Positions 55,367 through 64,000 of a DNA stretch of 64,000 bases are shown in pieces. A model generated the notes under the pieces. It worked only from the letters and a program-made list of their open reading frames with translations. It made no database searches and was not told the DNA's origin. The number at the start of each line of letters is the position of its first letter. Within the stretch, counting starts at the first letter, position 1. Origin of the DNA: Allobacillus halotolerans (GTDB lineage Bacteria > Bacillota > Bacilli > Bacillales > Alkalibacillaceae); the NCBI RefSeq assembly GCF_018967645.1, contig NZ_JAHLZF010000004.1, forward strand, positions 1-64,000. The letters run 5' to 3'. The position numbers were made by a program, and so were the translations under genes.

Positions 55367-55404
55367 AACCTGAACGATCACATAACGAATGTGTCGTTCA
55401 GGTT
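55367..55404. terminator. Bidirectional terminator between ytvI and fxsA
   Basis: AACCTGAACGAtCACA pairs with TGTGtCGTTCAGGTT, followed by TTTTTT on plus and TTTTTTGG on minus. The outer 11-bp arm is the same as in the gapB terminator at 37552. Confidence 0.92.
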
Positions 55405-55406
55405 TT

Positions 55407-55808
55407 TTATCTCCGGTAAATATGAAATCTTTTGACTGAGCCTTTTTTAATCATGGATAGCAGTTGTGCTTGCGCCCAAACCTTAAATGGTTTTCTTGTT
55501 ACTGGAATCAATAAAAGAAAACCCAGTAAGTCAGTAAGAAATCCAGGAGTAAACAATAATACAGCCCCGATTAAAATAGCAATTCCATCGAAAATTTCAT
55601 CCTTTGGCATACGGCGTTGCGCCATTTCTTGACGGGCTCGGTTCAGTGTGCTGATTCCTTGCCACTTGGCGAGAAAAGCACCGATGACGCCAGTCAAAAT
55701 AATGCCTATTAAAACAAACCAAATACTTGTCACGTTGCCTAGCCAAACAAAGATCGCAATTTCGATGACTGAGAAAACAACAATTAATAAAAATAATAAT
55801 CGAAACAT
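55407..55808 (-). CDS. fxsA: FxsA family membrane protein
   Basis: This 133-residue protein has three or four hydrophobic helices and the FxsA core: a glycine-rich turn (GIILTGVIGAFLAKWQG), an amphipathic middle (ARQEMAQRRMP) and LLFTPGFLTDLLGFLLLIP. In E. coli FxsA relieves F-plasmid exclusion of phage T7; the native role is unknown. It starts 11 nt after the pyk stop, so pfkA-pyk-fxsA form an operon as in B. subtilis. Confidence 0.9.
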   Translation of the reverse strand: MFRLLFLLIVVFSVIEIAIFVWLGNVTSIWFVLIGIILTGVIGAFLAKWQGISTLNRARQEMAQRRMPKDEIFDGIAILIGAVLLFTPGFLTDLLGFLLLIPVTRKPFKVWAQAQLLSMIKKGSVKRFHIYRR

Positions 55809-55819
55809 GTATTCACCTT

Positions 55820-57586
55820 CTATATGATCGAAGTTCTTCCTAGATAAATATTACCCGTTTCCGAATCGAGCGTAATCTCATCTCCATTCGTCAATAAGCT
55901 TGTGACTTCTTTCGCGCCGACAATGGTTGGCAGCTCTAAGTTTAAGCCAACGATTGCTGCGTGGCTTGTCAATCCACCTTCTTCTGTGATGATTCCAGCC
56001 GCTCTTTTGATCCATGGCATCATTTCTTTTTCTGTTCCTGTGGCGACTATAATATCACCGTCTTCGAAATTTTCCTCTAATTGCTTAGCATTTTCTGCAA
56101 TAATGACTTTTCCTGAAGTGCCTTTGTCTCCAATTCCTTGACCTTTTTGAACGATATCACCGACTACGTGAACTTTGACCAAGTTAGTAGAGCCACTTTG
56201 ACCGACAGGAACACCCGCTGTGATTACGATTCGATCTCCGCGCTGAATGTATCCCGAATCAAGACTTCGACTTACGGCCAAACCGAGCATTTCATCGGTT
56301 GAATTCACGCGTTCACCGTTGATTGGATGCACTCCCCACACAAGGTTTAATTGACGATTGACACTCTCCCTGAAAGTGATGGCTATAATCGGTGCGTTCG
56401 GACGATATTTTGAGATCATCCGTGCAGTATTCCCGCTTTCCGTCGGTGTGACGATAGCGTTCAATTCAAGTTCTTCTGTTAAATTGGCAACCGAGTGACT
56501 AATTGCATCTGTCATGTTTTTATCTTCGTTTTTAAATCGGTTACTAGATGAATCAAGTTGTGAAATTTTGTTTTCCGTATAAACAGCAATGTTATACATC
56601 GTTTCAACGGATTCAACAGGATAATCACCTGCAGCTGTTTCACCAGACAACATAATTGCATCTGTACCATCGTAAATCGCATTCGCTACGTCGCTTGCCT
56701 CTGCACGTGTTGGTCTTGGGTTTCGTTGCATGGAATCGAGCATCTGTGTCGCGGTAATGACTGGTTTAGCAGCTACATTACATTCATGAATTAGCTTTTT
56801 CTGGACGAACGGCACTTCTTCTGCTGGAATTTCAACGCCTAAGTCACCACGCGCTACCATGATTCCGTTACTGACTTGAAGGATTTGAGCAATGTTATTG
56901 ACGCCTTCTCGGTTTTCGATTTTCGGTACAATTTGGATAAACTCTCCGTTGTTTTTCTCCAATAGCTCCCGAATATCCAACACATCTGAAGCTCGGCGAA
57001 CAAAGGATGCCGCAATAAAGTCAATACCTTCTTCGATACCAAACAAGATATCTTCTGCATCTTTGTCCGTAATCCCTGGTAGGTTTACGCTGACATTCGG
57101 AACGTTGACACCTTTTTTATTTTTGATTTCACCTGAGTTTTGTACGACGGTTTCAATCTCTTTTTTATCCTCATGGATTGCTTTTACTTCAAGACCGATC
57201 AACCCATCATCAAGCAAAATTTTTGAGCCAGGGTGGACATCATGAATCAATCCACTATACGTAAGTGAGAAACGTTCCGCAGTTCCTTCTACATCTTCCA
57301 TCGTCAAATAAACAGTCGATCCTTCTTCTAAATATGCTTGGCCACCTTTGAACTGGCCTGTACGTATTTCCGGTCCTTTTGTATCCAACATGATCGCGAC
57401 TGAACGACCTGTCTCTTCAGCAGCCTGGCGGATATTCCGGATACGATTACGGTGTTCTTCATGATCTCCATGAGAAAAGTTTAACCTCGCAACATTCATT
57501 CCTGATTCGATTAATTGCTTTAATGTTTCCACGGACTCTGATGCTGGTCCGATTGTACATACAATTTTTGTCTTGTTTTTAATCAT
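55820..57586 (-). CDS. pyk: Pyruvate kinase
   Basis: This 588-residue enzyme makes pyruvate and ATP from phosphoenolpyruvate. Core motifs: [41 protein letters not shown] and ATQMLDSM, with the Lys in [11 protein letters not shown]. The C-terminal extension (about 480-588) is the phosphohistidine-like domain found in Bacillus pyruvate kinases and ends in a [11 protein letters not shown] motif. AGGAGG precedes the ATG. It follows pfkA by 20 bp. Confidence 0.97.
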   Translation of the reverse strand: MIKNKTKIVCTIGPASESVETLKQLIESGMNVARLNFSHGDHEEHRNRIRNIRQAAEETGRSVAIMLDTKGPEIRTGQFKGGQAYLEEGSTVYLTMEDVEGTAERFSLTYSGLIHDVHPGSKILLDDGLIGLEVKAIHEDKKEIETVVQNSGEIKNKKGVNVPNVSVNLPGITDKDAEDILFGIEEGIDFIAASFVRRASDVLDIRELLEKNNGEFIQIVPKIENREGVNNIAQILQVSNGIMVARGDLGVEIPAEEVPFVQKKLIHECNVAAKPVITATQMLDSMQRNPRPTRAEASDVANAIYDGTDAIMLSGETAAGDYPVESVETMYNIAVYTENKISQLDSSSNRFKNEDKNMTDAISHSVANLTEELELNAIVTPTESGNTARMISKYRPNAPIIAITFRESVNRQLNLVWGVHPINGERVNSTDEMLGLAVSRSLDSGYIQRGDRIVITAGVPVGQSGSTNLVKVHVVGDIVQKGQGIGDKGTSGKVIIAENAKQLEENFEDGDIIVATGTEKEMMPWIKRAAGIITEEGGLTSHAAIVGLNLELPTIVGAKEVTSLLTNGDEITLDSETGNIYLGRTSII

Positions 57587-57606
57587 AAGGTCACTACCTC
57601 CTAAAG

Positions 57607-58575
<969 letters not shown>

Positions 58576-58784
58576 TCATCTCACTCTCTATAGGCAATCA
58601 GTCATTCATATCATTGAATCATCTATCTATATTCTAAATCAACTGCTAGGTAAAAATCATGTCATACGGGGTAAAGTTTGAATAAATTTCATTTGTTCCA
58701 TAAAAAGCTCTGTAAAACATGACGTCTATTGATAAAAATGGATGTCTTTTCGTTCTACTATGAGGTTCCCCCTTAAATAAAAAG

Positions 58785-58825
58785 CTGCCCCCCTTGTTTA
58801 TTTGTACCAATAACAAGTAGGGCAG
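58785..58825 (-). terminator. accDA terminator
   Basis: CTGCCC...CTTGTT pairs with AACAAG...GGGCAG across an AT-rich loop, followed by CTTTTTATTT on the minus strand. Confidence 0.85.
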
Positions 58826-58834
58826 TTCTTGGTA

Positions 58835-59824
58835 TTACTCATTTACCGGAGTTTCCGTACGTTCCAAAACCGAGGTTGTCGAACCGATTTTTTCATACTT
58901 CCGCCAACGTTGATCCAATAATTCTTGTTCATTCAATTGATTTAACTCATGCAAAGAAGATTCGATGATTTCTTTAATCTTGCTTGCCTGGCTATCAATA
59001 TCACGATGTGCGCCACCCTGTACTTCCTCAATGACCCCATCAATCACTCCAAGTTCCTTCAGGTCATAGGATGTTATTTTCATCGATTCAGCTGCTTTTT
59101 TAGCTAAATTGGAATCTTTCCATAATAAAGCCGCTGCGCCTTCTGGGGAGATGACAGAGTAAGTTGAGTTCTCCAACATGAATAACTTATCCCCAACACT
59201 TATACCTAAAGCGCCCCCACTACCACCTTCGCCGATTACAATACAAATGATCGGGACAGTCAACCCCGCCATTTCACGAAGGTTTTTCGCAATGGCTTCA
59301 CTTTGCCCTCGCTCTTCGGCAGCCTTTCCTGGATAAGCACCTTTTGTATCGATGAAGGTAATAATCGGACGATTAAATTTCTCCGCTTGGTACATCAATC
59401 GCAAAGCCTTCCGATAACCTTCGGGATGAGGCATACCAAAATTGCGACGAATATTTTCTTTCGTATCTTTGCCGCGCTGATGGCCGACTACCGTTACTGG
59501 TTGACCATTAAACTTGGCAATCCCTCCGACAATTGCTTCATCGTCGCTATGATAGCGATCACCATGCATTTCAAGAAAATCAGTAAAAAGTTGTTCGATA
59601 TAATCCAAGGTGGTCGGTCGCTCGGCATGTCTAGCCATTTGAACGCGATCCCATGGAGCCATATTTTCATATACTTCACGTTCCAGATGTTCCAATCGTT
59701 CTTCCAATCGATCGATTTCTGCCGATAAATCGACTTCACTATCACCAGATATCTTTTTCAACTCAGCAATCTTCTCTCTAAGCTCGACCACGGGCTTCTC
59801 AAATGGGAGGACATTCTTTTTCAT
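58835..59824 (-). CDS. accA: Acetyl-CoA carboxylase carboxyltransferase alpha
   Basis: This 329-residue subunit with AccD transfers CO2 from biotin to acetyl-CoA, giving malonyl-CoA. Crotonase-like core motifs include [20 protein letters not shown] (split over the turn) and [20 protein letters not shown]. The N-terminus is a coiled helix. The ATG at 59824 overlaps the accD stop in TGATG, implying coupled translation, and GGAGGTG lies 7 nt upstream. It is the last gene of the unit. Confidence 0.96.
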   Translation of the reverse strand: MKKNVLPFEKPVVELREKIAELKKISGDSEVDLSAEIDRLEERLEHLEREVYENMAPWDRVQMARHAERPTTLDYIEQLFTDFLEMHGDRYHSDDEAIVGGIAKFNGQPVTVVGHQRGKDTKENIRRNFGMPHPEGYRKALRLMYQAEKFNRPIITFIDTKGAYPGKAAEERGQSEAIAKNLREMAGLTVPIICIVIGEGGSGGALGISVGDKLFMLENSTYSVISPEGAAALLWKDSNLAKKAAESMKITSYDLKELGVIDGVIEEVQGGAHRDIDSQASKIKEIIESSLHELNQLNEQELLDQRWRKYEKIGSTTSVLERTETPVNE

Positions 59825-60681
59825 CACTGATCACCTCCATCTTGGTGAATATCAAGAATCGTCGTTACTATTTTTTTCATTTCTGAACGATGAACCACAC
59901 GATCTAACTGACCATGCTTAAACAAGAATTCAGCCGTTTGGAAATCATCTGGCAGTTTTTCCCGAATGGTTTGCTCGATAATTCTTCGGCCCGCAAAGCC
60001 GATCAACGCCTTCGGTTCAGCAAAATTATAATCACCTAAAGAAGCAAAGCTCGCTGAAACACCACCCGTTGTTGGATGGGTCATATAAGAAATGAACAAC
60101 CCGCCTGAACGGCTAAAACGTTCTAAAGCGACGGACGTTTTTGACATCTGCATTAAACTAAGTACGCCTTCTTGCATTCGCGCTCCGCCTGATGCAGTGA
60201 AAATAATAATTGGTAGTCTTTCTTCTCTCGCTTTTTCAATCGCTCGCGAGATTTTTTCTCCGACAACAGATCCCATACTACCCATTCGAAAGCGTGAGTC
60301 CATCACAGCAATTGCTGATTCATAACCATTTATTTTTCCTTTACCTGTCATGACTGCTTCATTCATACCGGTCTTTTTCTGATCCTTTTCCACTTTTTCT
60401 ATGTAATCTGGAAATTCAAGTGGATTCGCAGAAGTCAGTTGGACATCCCATTCTTCAAAGGTGTTGGCATCCATCAATGCATCAATCCGCTCTTTCGCTG
60501 ACATCGGATGATGATAATCACAATGTAAACAAATCAGATTGTTTTTCTCGAGTTCTTTCCGATAATGTATTTTTCGGCACGAAGGGCATTTAACCATTAA
60601 CCCTTGTGGGACATCTTCTCGTTCTGCTTGCTTAGATATTGTGGCATATTTCCTTTTTTTATTAAAAATATCTCGTAACAA
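59824..60681 (-). CDS. accD: Acetyl-CoA carboxylase carboxyltransferase beta (TTG start)
   Basis: This 285-residue subunit has an N-terminal zinc ribbon (C32, C35, C51, C54), then the crotonase-like core with [20 protein letters not shown] and [19 protein letters not shown]. The start is TTG at 60681, preceded by AAAGGAGG at 7 nt; the protein then begins [13 protein letters not shown], in line with other AccD proteins. An upstream in-frame GTG at 60708 would add nine residues encoded by the ribosome-binding site itself and is rejected. It overlaps accA by one base. Confidence 0.95.
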   Translation of the reverse strand: MLRDIFNKKRKYATISKQAEREDVPQGLMVKCPSCRKIHYRKELEKNNLICLHCDYHHPMSAKERIDALMDANTFEEWDVQLTSANPLEFPDYIEKVEKDQKKTGMNEAVMTGKGKINGYESAIAVMDSRFRMGSMGSVVGEKISRAIEKAREERLPIIIFTASGGARMQEGVLSLMQMSKTSVALERFSRSGGLFISYMTHPTTGGVSASFASLGDYNFAEPKALIGFAGRRIIEQTIREKLPDDFQTAEFLFKHGQLDRVVHRSEMKKIVTTILDIHQDGGDQ

Positions 60682-60768
60682 CGGGATTCCTCCTTTGTGT
60701 GGACACACCTTAAAGATACAGGAAGTCTACTTTGAAAATTGTCAAAAAACATCACTGAGCAAACTTCA

Positions 60769-61383
60769 TTATTCGAGGATATATACCTTTTTAAGTGCTT
60801 CTTTTGCTGATTCGGTTTTATTTTCTTTAACCCAAAGCAATATTTGCTCATAAAATGAATGATTTTGTTCTTCAAAAGGAATTGGGTTACTGAACCCCTC
60901 CAATAAATGCCAAATCTTCGAGAGTAACCGATTGCCTGCTGCATTGAACAACTCTGTAAAAAGAAAAGTATGTAGCTGTTCTTTTGGCAATTCAACGATT
61001 ACGGATAATAATTTTTCGTAAAGATCCGTTGAAATTTGGCCACTGAGATTAGATAGCACTTGAGATTCAAGTAATAATTTCAATTGAAGTACCTCTTGTT
61101 GAGATCTCGTTTCTTGCAGAATAAATGTCGATAAAATCTCAACCGAATAATAGGGCTGATAAGATCGAAGGAACGTTCCTTCGCCATGTCTTGTTTCAAT
61201 TAAACCTAAGAGCTCAATCGCTCGTAAAGCTTCACGGACAGAAGAACGCCCAGCATTTAACTGTTCAGCCAACTCCCTTTCAGAAGGGAGTCGATCACCA
61301 TCTTGCAATTGATGATCGACAATATAATTGCGTATTTCTTCCAATACTTCTTGATAAACTTTCGATTTCGTGTCTTTTGTCAT
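60769..61383 (-). CDS. GntR-family regulator (FadR/FCD subfamily)
   Basis: This 204-residue regulator has an N-terminal GntR winged helix (VYQEVLEEIRNYIVDH, LPSERELAEQL, RSSVREALRAIELLGLIET) and a helical C-terminal FCD-type ligand domain. The subfamily includes FadR, PdhR and LldR, which bind TGGTnnnACCA-type palindromes. One such palindrome lies at the ytsJ promoter, two steps upstream in the same unit, so it probably controls ytsJ-gntR and perhaps accDA. The ATG at 61383 has GAGGTG at 7 nt. The ligand is unknown. Confidence 0.85.
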   Translation of the reverse strand: MTKDTKSKVYQEVLEEIRNYIVDHQLQDGDRLPSERELAEQLNAGRSSVREALRAIELLGLIETRHGEGTFLRSYQPYYSVEILSTFILQETRSQQEVLQLKLLLESQVLSNLSGQISTDLYEKLLSVIVELPKEQLHTFLFTELFNAAGNRLLSKIWHLLEGFSNPIPFEEQNHSFYEQILLWVKENKTESAKEALKKVYILE

Positions 61384-61409
61384 AAAAGGCACCTCAATCA
61401 TCTGCCCGA

Positions 61410-62648
61410 TTATTTTTCATGGATTATTGTAAGCTCTTCTGTACGTTTACGTACTTCTTCTGGATCAACATCAATTCGTGCAACTCCTGATTCCATTGCG
61501 GCTTTTGCTACGGCAGCTGCAACAGCAGGCGCTACACGCTTATCAAATGGATCAGGAATGACGTAATCCGGTGAAACCTTGTCTTCTGCAACCAATTCTG
61601 CGATTGCTTCAGCAGCGGCAATTTTCATCCGTTCATTGATCCGAGTAGCCCGTACATCCAATGCTCCGCGAAAAATTCCCGGAAAAGCCAGTACGTTATT
61701 GACTTGGTTAGGGAAATCTGAACGTCCGGTACCAATCACTTTTGCACCCGCTTCTTTCGCATCGTCAGGCATAATTTCCGGATCAGGATTAGCCATGGCG
61801 AAAATCGTTGGGTCGTCGTTCATGCTCTCTACCATTTCTTTTGTCAATGCACCACCAACGGAAACACCGATAAACACATCTGAATCTTGAATGACTTCTT
61901 CCAAAGTTCCTTCAATATTATCTTTGTTCGTCATTTTAGCAACTTCATCTTTTACTTCATTCATTCCATATGGGCGACCTTCATAAATAGCCCCTCTTGA
62001 ATCACACATAATAATATCGCGAACGCCAACGCTAAATAATAATTTTATAATGGCAATTCCTGCTGCTCCTGCTCCATTAATCACAACTTTAGAGTTTGAG
62101 AATGTTTTACCTGATATTTTCAAAGAATTGATCATTCCGGCAACGGTAACGATCGCTGTTCCGTGCTGGTCATCATGAAATATAGGTATACTCGTTTCTT
62201 TTTTCAGTCGATTTTCAATGACAAAGCAATTTGGCGCAGCGATATCTTCGAGGTTTACGCCACCAAATGTCGGCTCCATTAATTTTACGGTATTCACGAT
62301 TTCATCAACATCATTTGTATTTAACGAAATAGGGAATGAATCGACACCAGCAAAGCTTTTAAATAGTGTTGACTTTCCTTCCATTACAGGCAAGGCAGCT
62401 TCAGGGCCGATATTACCGAGACCTAAAACGGCAGAGCCATCCGTCACGACAGCTACCATATTCCCTTTCATTGTATAATCATAGACAGTTTCTTTATTAT
62501 CATAAATTGCTTTACAAGGCTCAGCGACTCCTGGTGAGTAAGCAAGACTAAGATCTCTTGCATTACGGATCGGAATTTTTGAATTTGTCGTTAGTTTTCC
62601 TTGGTTCACTTTATGAATGTGAAGTGCTTCCTCACGTAAATCTGCCAC
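61410..62648 (-). CDS. ytsJ: Malic enzyme (NAD(P)-dependent malate dehydrogenase, decarboxylating)
   Basis: This 412-residue malic enzyme converts malate to pyruvate and CO2. Motifs: LAYSPGVAEPCKAIYDN, VVTDGSAVLGLGNIGPEAA, GKSTLFKSFAGVD, FHDDQHGTAIVTVAGM and the Rossmann segment VVINGAGAAGIAIIKLL. The start is GTG at 62648, 8 nt from AAGGAG, giving MADLREEALHIHKVNQGK, which aligns with B. subtilis YtsJ; an upstream GTG at 62657 lies inside the ribosome-binding site. YtsJ is the NADPH-producing form in B. subtilis. Confidence 0.93.
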   Translation of the reverse strand: MADLREEALHIHKVNQGKLTTNSKIPIRNARDLSLAYSPGVAEPCKAIYDNKETVYDYTMKGNMVAVVTDGSAVLGLGNIGPEAALPVMEGKSTLFKSFAGVDSFPISLNTNDVDEIVNTVKLMEPTFGGVNLEDIAAPNCFVIENRLKKETSIPIFHDDQHGTAIVTVAGMINSLKISGKTFSNSKVVINGAGAAGIAIIKLLFSVGVRDIIMCDSRGAIYEGRPYGMNEVKDEVAKMTNKDNIEGTLEEVIQDSDVFIGVSVGGALTKEMVESMNDDPTIFAMANPDPEIMPDDAKEAGAKVIGTGRSDFPNQVNNVLAFPGIFRGALDVRATRINERMKIAAAEAIAELVAEDKVSPDYVIPDPFDKRVAPAVAAAVAKAAMESGVARIDVDPEEVRKRTEELTIIHEK

Positions 62649-62688
62649 ATATACCACTCCTTCATAAAAATCGTAGAAACAACTAAAT

Positions 62689-62699
62689 TGGTCTGACCA
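62689..62699. promoter_or_regulatory. GntR/FCD operator at ytsJ
   Basis: TGGTCTGACCA is a perfect odd palindrome inside AATTGGTCTGACCATTAA. It matches the operator form of FadR/LldR-type GntR regulators. It lies 12 bp downstream of the ytsJ -10, where binding would block transcription, and a regulator of this subfamily is encoded next to ytsJ. Confidence 0.82.
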
Positions 62700-62711
62700 T
62701 TAACCTAATTA

Positions 62712-62739
62712 ATTATAACAAACCATGAACACATGTAAA
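62712..62739 (-). promoter_or_regulatory. Sigma-A promoter of ytsJ
   Basis: TTTACA (62734-62739), 16 bp, TATAAT (62712-62717) with the extended TG (TGTTATAAT) on the minus strand. The 157 bp from here to the dnaE terminator show nothing further. Confidence 0.85.
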
Positions 62740-62896
62740 GAAATTCAGCTGAACCGTACATGCGAAAATGAAATGAATCGAATGAGAGTTGAATTTTAAT
62801 ACGTGGAAGTAATCACTTGGCAATTCGGTCGTTATATGTACATCTTATCCGCGCTGATCCATTATGAATCCAGACACAAAAATGATTAAAAAAAGA

Positions 62897-62954
62897 AACC
62901 AGATTTATACGACATACGGGAGTATTCCCGTTCACTTGGCGAATAAACCTGGTT
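62897..62954 (-). terminator. dnaE terminator
   Basis: AACCAGgTTTAT pairs with ATAAAtCTGGTT, with an inner ACGGG/CCCGT stem. TCTTTTTTT follows on the minus strand. Confidence 0.87.
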
Positions 62955-62985
62955 GTGACAAAGATTGTTGCTATTTCAATATTAT

Positions 62986-64000
62986 TCAACGCTTTCGCTT
63001 TTGTATGACAACATTATCGTTTCCGAACACCTCACCAAGATAATGAATCGATTCTTCGCTTAACTTCAGATCGTACTGTACAGATAGCTGGTACGACTTT
63101 TTCTCATTCGCCAGATAAAGGACAATGGGAGCCGTTCCAGGATACATTTTGCTGATTTGTTTAATCATTTGTAAATATTCCTTTTCCTTGTCGTAAATAC
63201 GAATGAAAACGAGCTGTGAACTATCTTTAGGTAATTGCTGAATGTCCAATTCGGTTACATTTTGAATAATAAGTTGCTTTTCATTATTTCGTTCATCCGT
63301 TCGTCCCTCAATCTCAACAATCATACCTTCCGTAATTTTTCTTCCTACATCTCGATAGACTTGCGGAAAAATAACGCCATCGAGGGCTTCTGTTTCATCC
63401 TGCATTCGAATGAAAGCCATCTGCTCGCCACGCTTCGTGCGGATCTGCTTAATCTCATCAATTGAGGCGACTGTTCTGGTTTGTTTTTTTACTGGTAGCT
63501 TCCGAACTTGTTGGATGGTAGCCTGCCCTCGTTTCAATAAACTTCTTCGGACACTTTTCAAAGGATGGTCGCTTAACGTGAATCCAAGCACTTCTTTCTC
63601 CATACTAATTTCCTTAAGCGTTGAGAATGGTTCTGCTGGTGTATATTCGATATCCATATGAAACAAATCTTCATTCCAGTTCATTTGTTCATTGAAATGT
63701 GAAAAAAGTTCTCCTTGCTCGATTGCCTGAACGGTTGAAGCTAATAGTTGAGCACGATTTCGATTGGAATAATCAAATGCGCCGACGATAATGAGTGATT
63801 CAATTGCCGTCTGAGTGATCACATTCAAGTGTACTCTTCTTGTAAAATCAAATAAGTCCTTGAACGGTTGTTGTTTACGTGCATCTAACACTTCCATCAA
63901 TGCTTGTCGACCAAATCCCTTAATCCCCAGCAAACCGAAACGAACTGTATTCGCTTCTTCAACGGTGAATTTACCAAAACTTTTATTAATCGAAGGCGGC
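62986..64000 (-). CDS. dnaE: DNA polymerase III alpha subunit DnaE, 3' part
   Basis: The frame is open to the window edge, so this is the C-terminal third only; the catalytic PHP and polymerase domains lie outside. The visible part starts PPSINKSFGKFTVEEANTVR and passes into helix-hairpin-helix LLGIKGFGRQALMEVL. An OB-fold domain follows (RTVASIDEIKQIRTKRGEQM, VIFPQVYRDVGRKI, IVEIEGRTDER). DnaE extends RNA primers before PolC takes over on the lagging strand. An internal start near 63933 is not real. It ends with a strong terminator. Confidence 0.95.
   Translation of the reverse strand, partial: PPSINKSFGKFTVEEANTVRFGLLGIKGFGRQALMEVLDARKQQPFKDLFDFTRRVHLNVITQTAIESLIIVGAFDYSNRNRAQLLASTVQAIEQGELFSHFNEQMNWNEDLFHMDIEYTPAEPFSTLKEISMEKEVLGFTLSDHPLKSVRRSLLKRGQATIQQVRKLPVKKQTRTVASIDEIKQIRTKRGEQMAFIRMQDETEALDGVIFPQVYRDVGRKITEGMIVEIEGRTDERNNEKQLIIQNVTELDIQQLPKDSSQLVFIRIYDKEKEYLQMIKQISKMYPGTAPIVLYLANEKKSYQLSVQYDLKLSEESIHYLGEVFGNDNVVIQKRKR

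Noticed and set aside
54993-55373. Two overlapping plus-strand frames across array D
   Set aside because: A 52-bp period rotates the frame and the unit happens to lack stops. The products only repeat ERRSQRRNSE-like segments every 156 bp, with no start signals.
60682-60708. GTG start of AccD at 60708
   Set aside because: The extra nine codons are the ribosome-binding site of the TTG start at 60681.

Overview
The window is a stretch of chromosome from an endospore-forming member of the Bacillaceae. Gene content and order follow Bacillus subtilis closely (gerE-ysmA-sdhBAC; uvrC-trxA-etfA-etfB-fadB-fadR-lcfA; mutS2-polX-cvpA-zapA/rnhC; pheT-pheS-ysgA/sspI; rplT-rpmI-infC-thrS; dnaI-dnaB-nrdR; gapB; coaE-ytaF-mutM-polA-phoR-phoP; mdh-icd-citZ; fxsA-pyk-pfkA; accA-accD; ytsJ; dnaE). 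Sporulation genes (gerE, sspI, ytxC, ytaF, ytvI) confirm a spore former. Several acidic proteins (for example the EtfB C-terminus) would fit a salt-tolerant genus, but that is only an impression. There are no phages, insertion sequences, CRISPR arrays, tRNAs or rRNAs.

Layout. Nearly everything is on the minus strand; only rnhC, sspI, ytvI and one broken small gene are on plus. 1-4456: gerE with a sigma-K promoter, thioesterase ysmA, succinate dehydrogenase. 4457-12022: uvrC, trxA and the fatty-acid oxidation cluster with a strong sigma-A promoter overlapped by a FadR operator. 12265-18706: a small membrane-protein gene broken by an in-frame TGA, then DNA maintenance and division genes. 18969-23820: phenylalanyl-tRNA synthetase under a Phe T-box, a SpoU methylase, sspI. 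24120-28790: M42 peptidase, dUTPase-like, TVP38 and DUF1294 proteins, an acyl-CoA synthetase. 29215-32950: rplT-rpmI-infC (infC starts at ATT) under an L20 leader, and thrS under a Thr T-box. 33124-46124: primosome genes, nrdR, gapB (CcpN-like box over its -10), coaE-ytaF-mutM-polA and PhoPR. 46245-49417: three accessory genes between phoP and mdh. 49538-62739: TCA cycle, lower glycolysis, acetyl-CoA carboxylase, and malic enzyme with a GntR-family regulator and a matching operator. 62986-64000: the 3' part of dnaE.

The main unexplained signal is a set of seven intergenic tandem-repeat arrays. Four have an exact 21-bp period (7, 9, 9 and 9 units; two sequence families) and three have a 52-bp period (two with 5 units, one cut by the window edge; three unrelated unit sequences). 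Both periods are close to whole helical turns. Every array lies within about 5-70 bp beyond the intrinsic terminator of a minus-strand gene and none lies inside an operon. The two complete 52-bp families share a two-tier inverted-repeat design with a symmetric 4+4 spacer. They look like structural or protein-binding DNA rather than genes.

Metabolically the window joins fatty-acid activation and beta-oxidation, fatty-acid synthesis entry (AccDA), the TCA cycle, gluconeogenic and glycolytic steps and malic enzyme. Local operators (FadR, GntR/FCD, CcpN-like) are visible at the expected control points.
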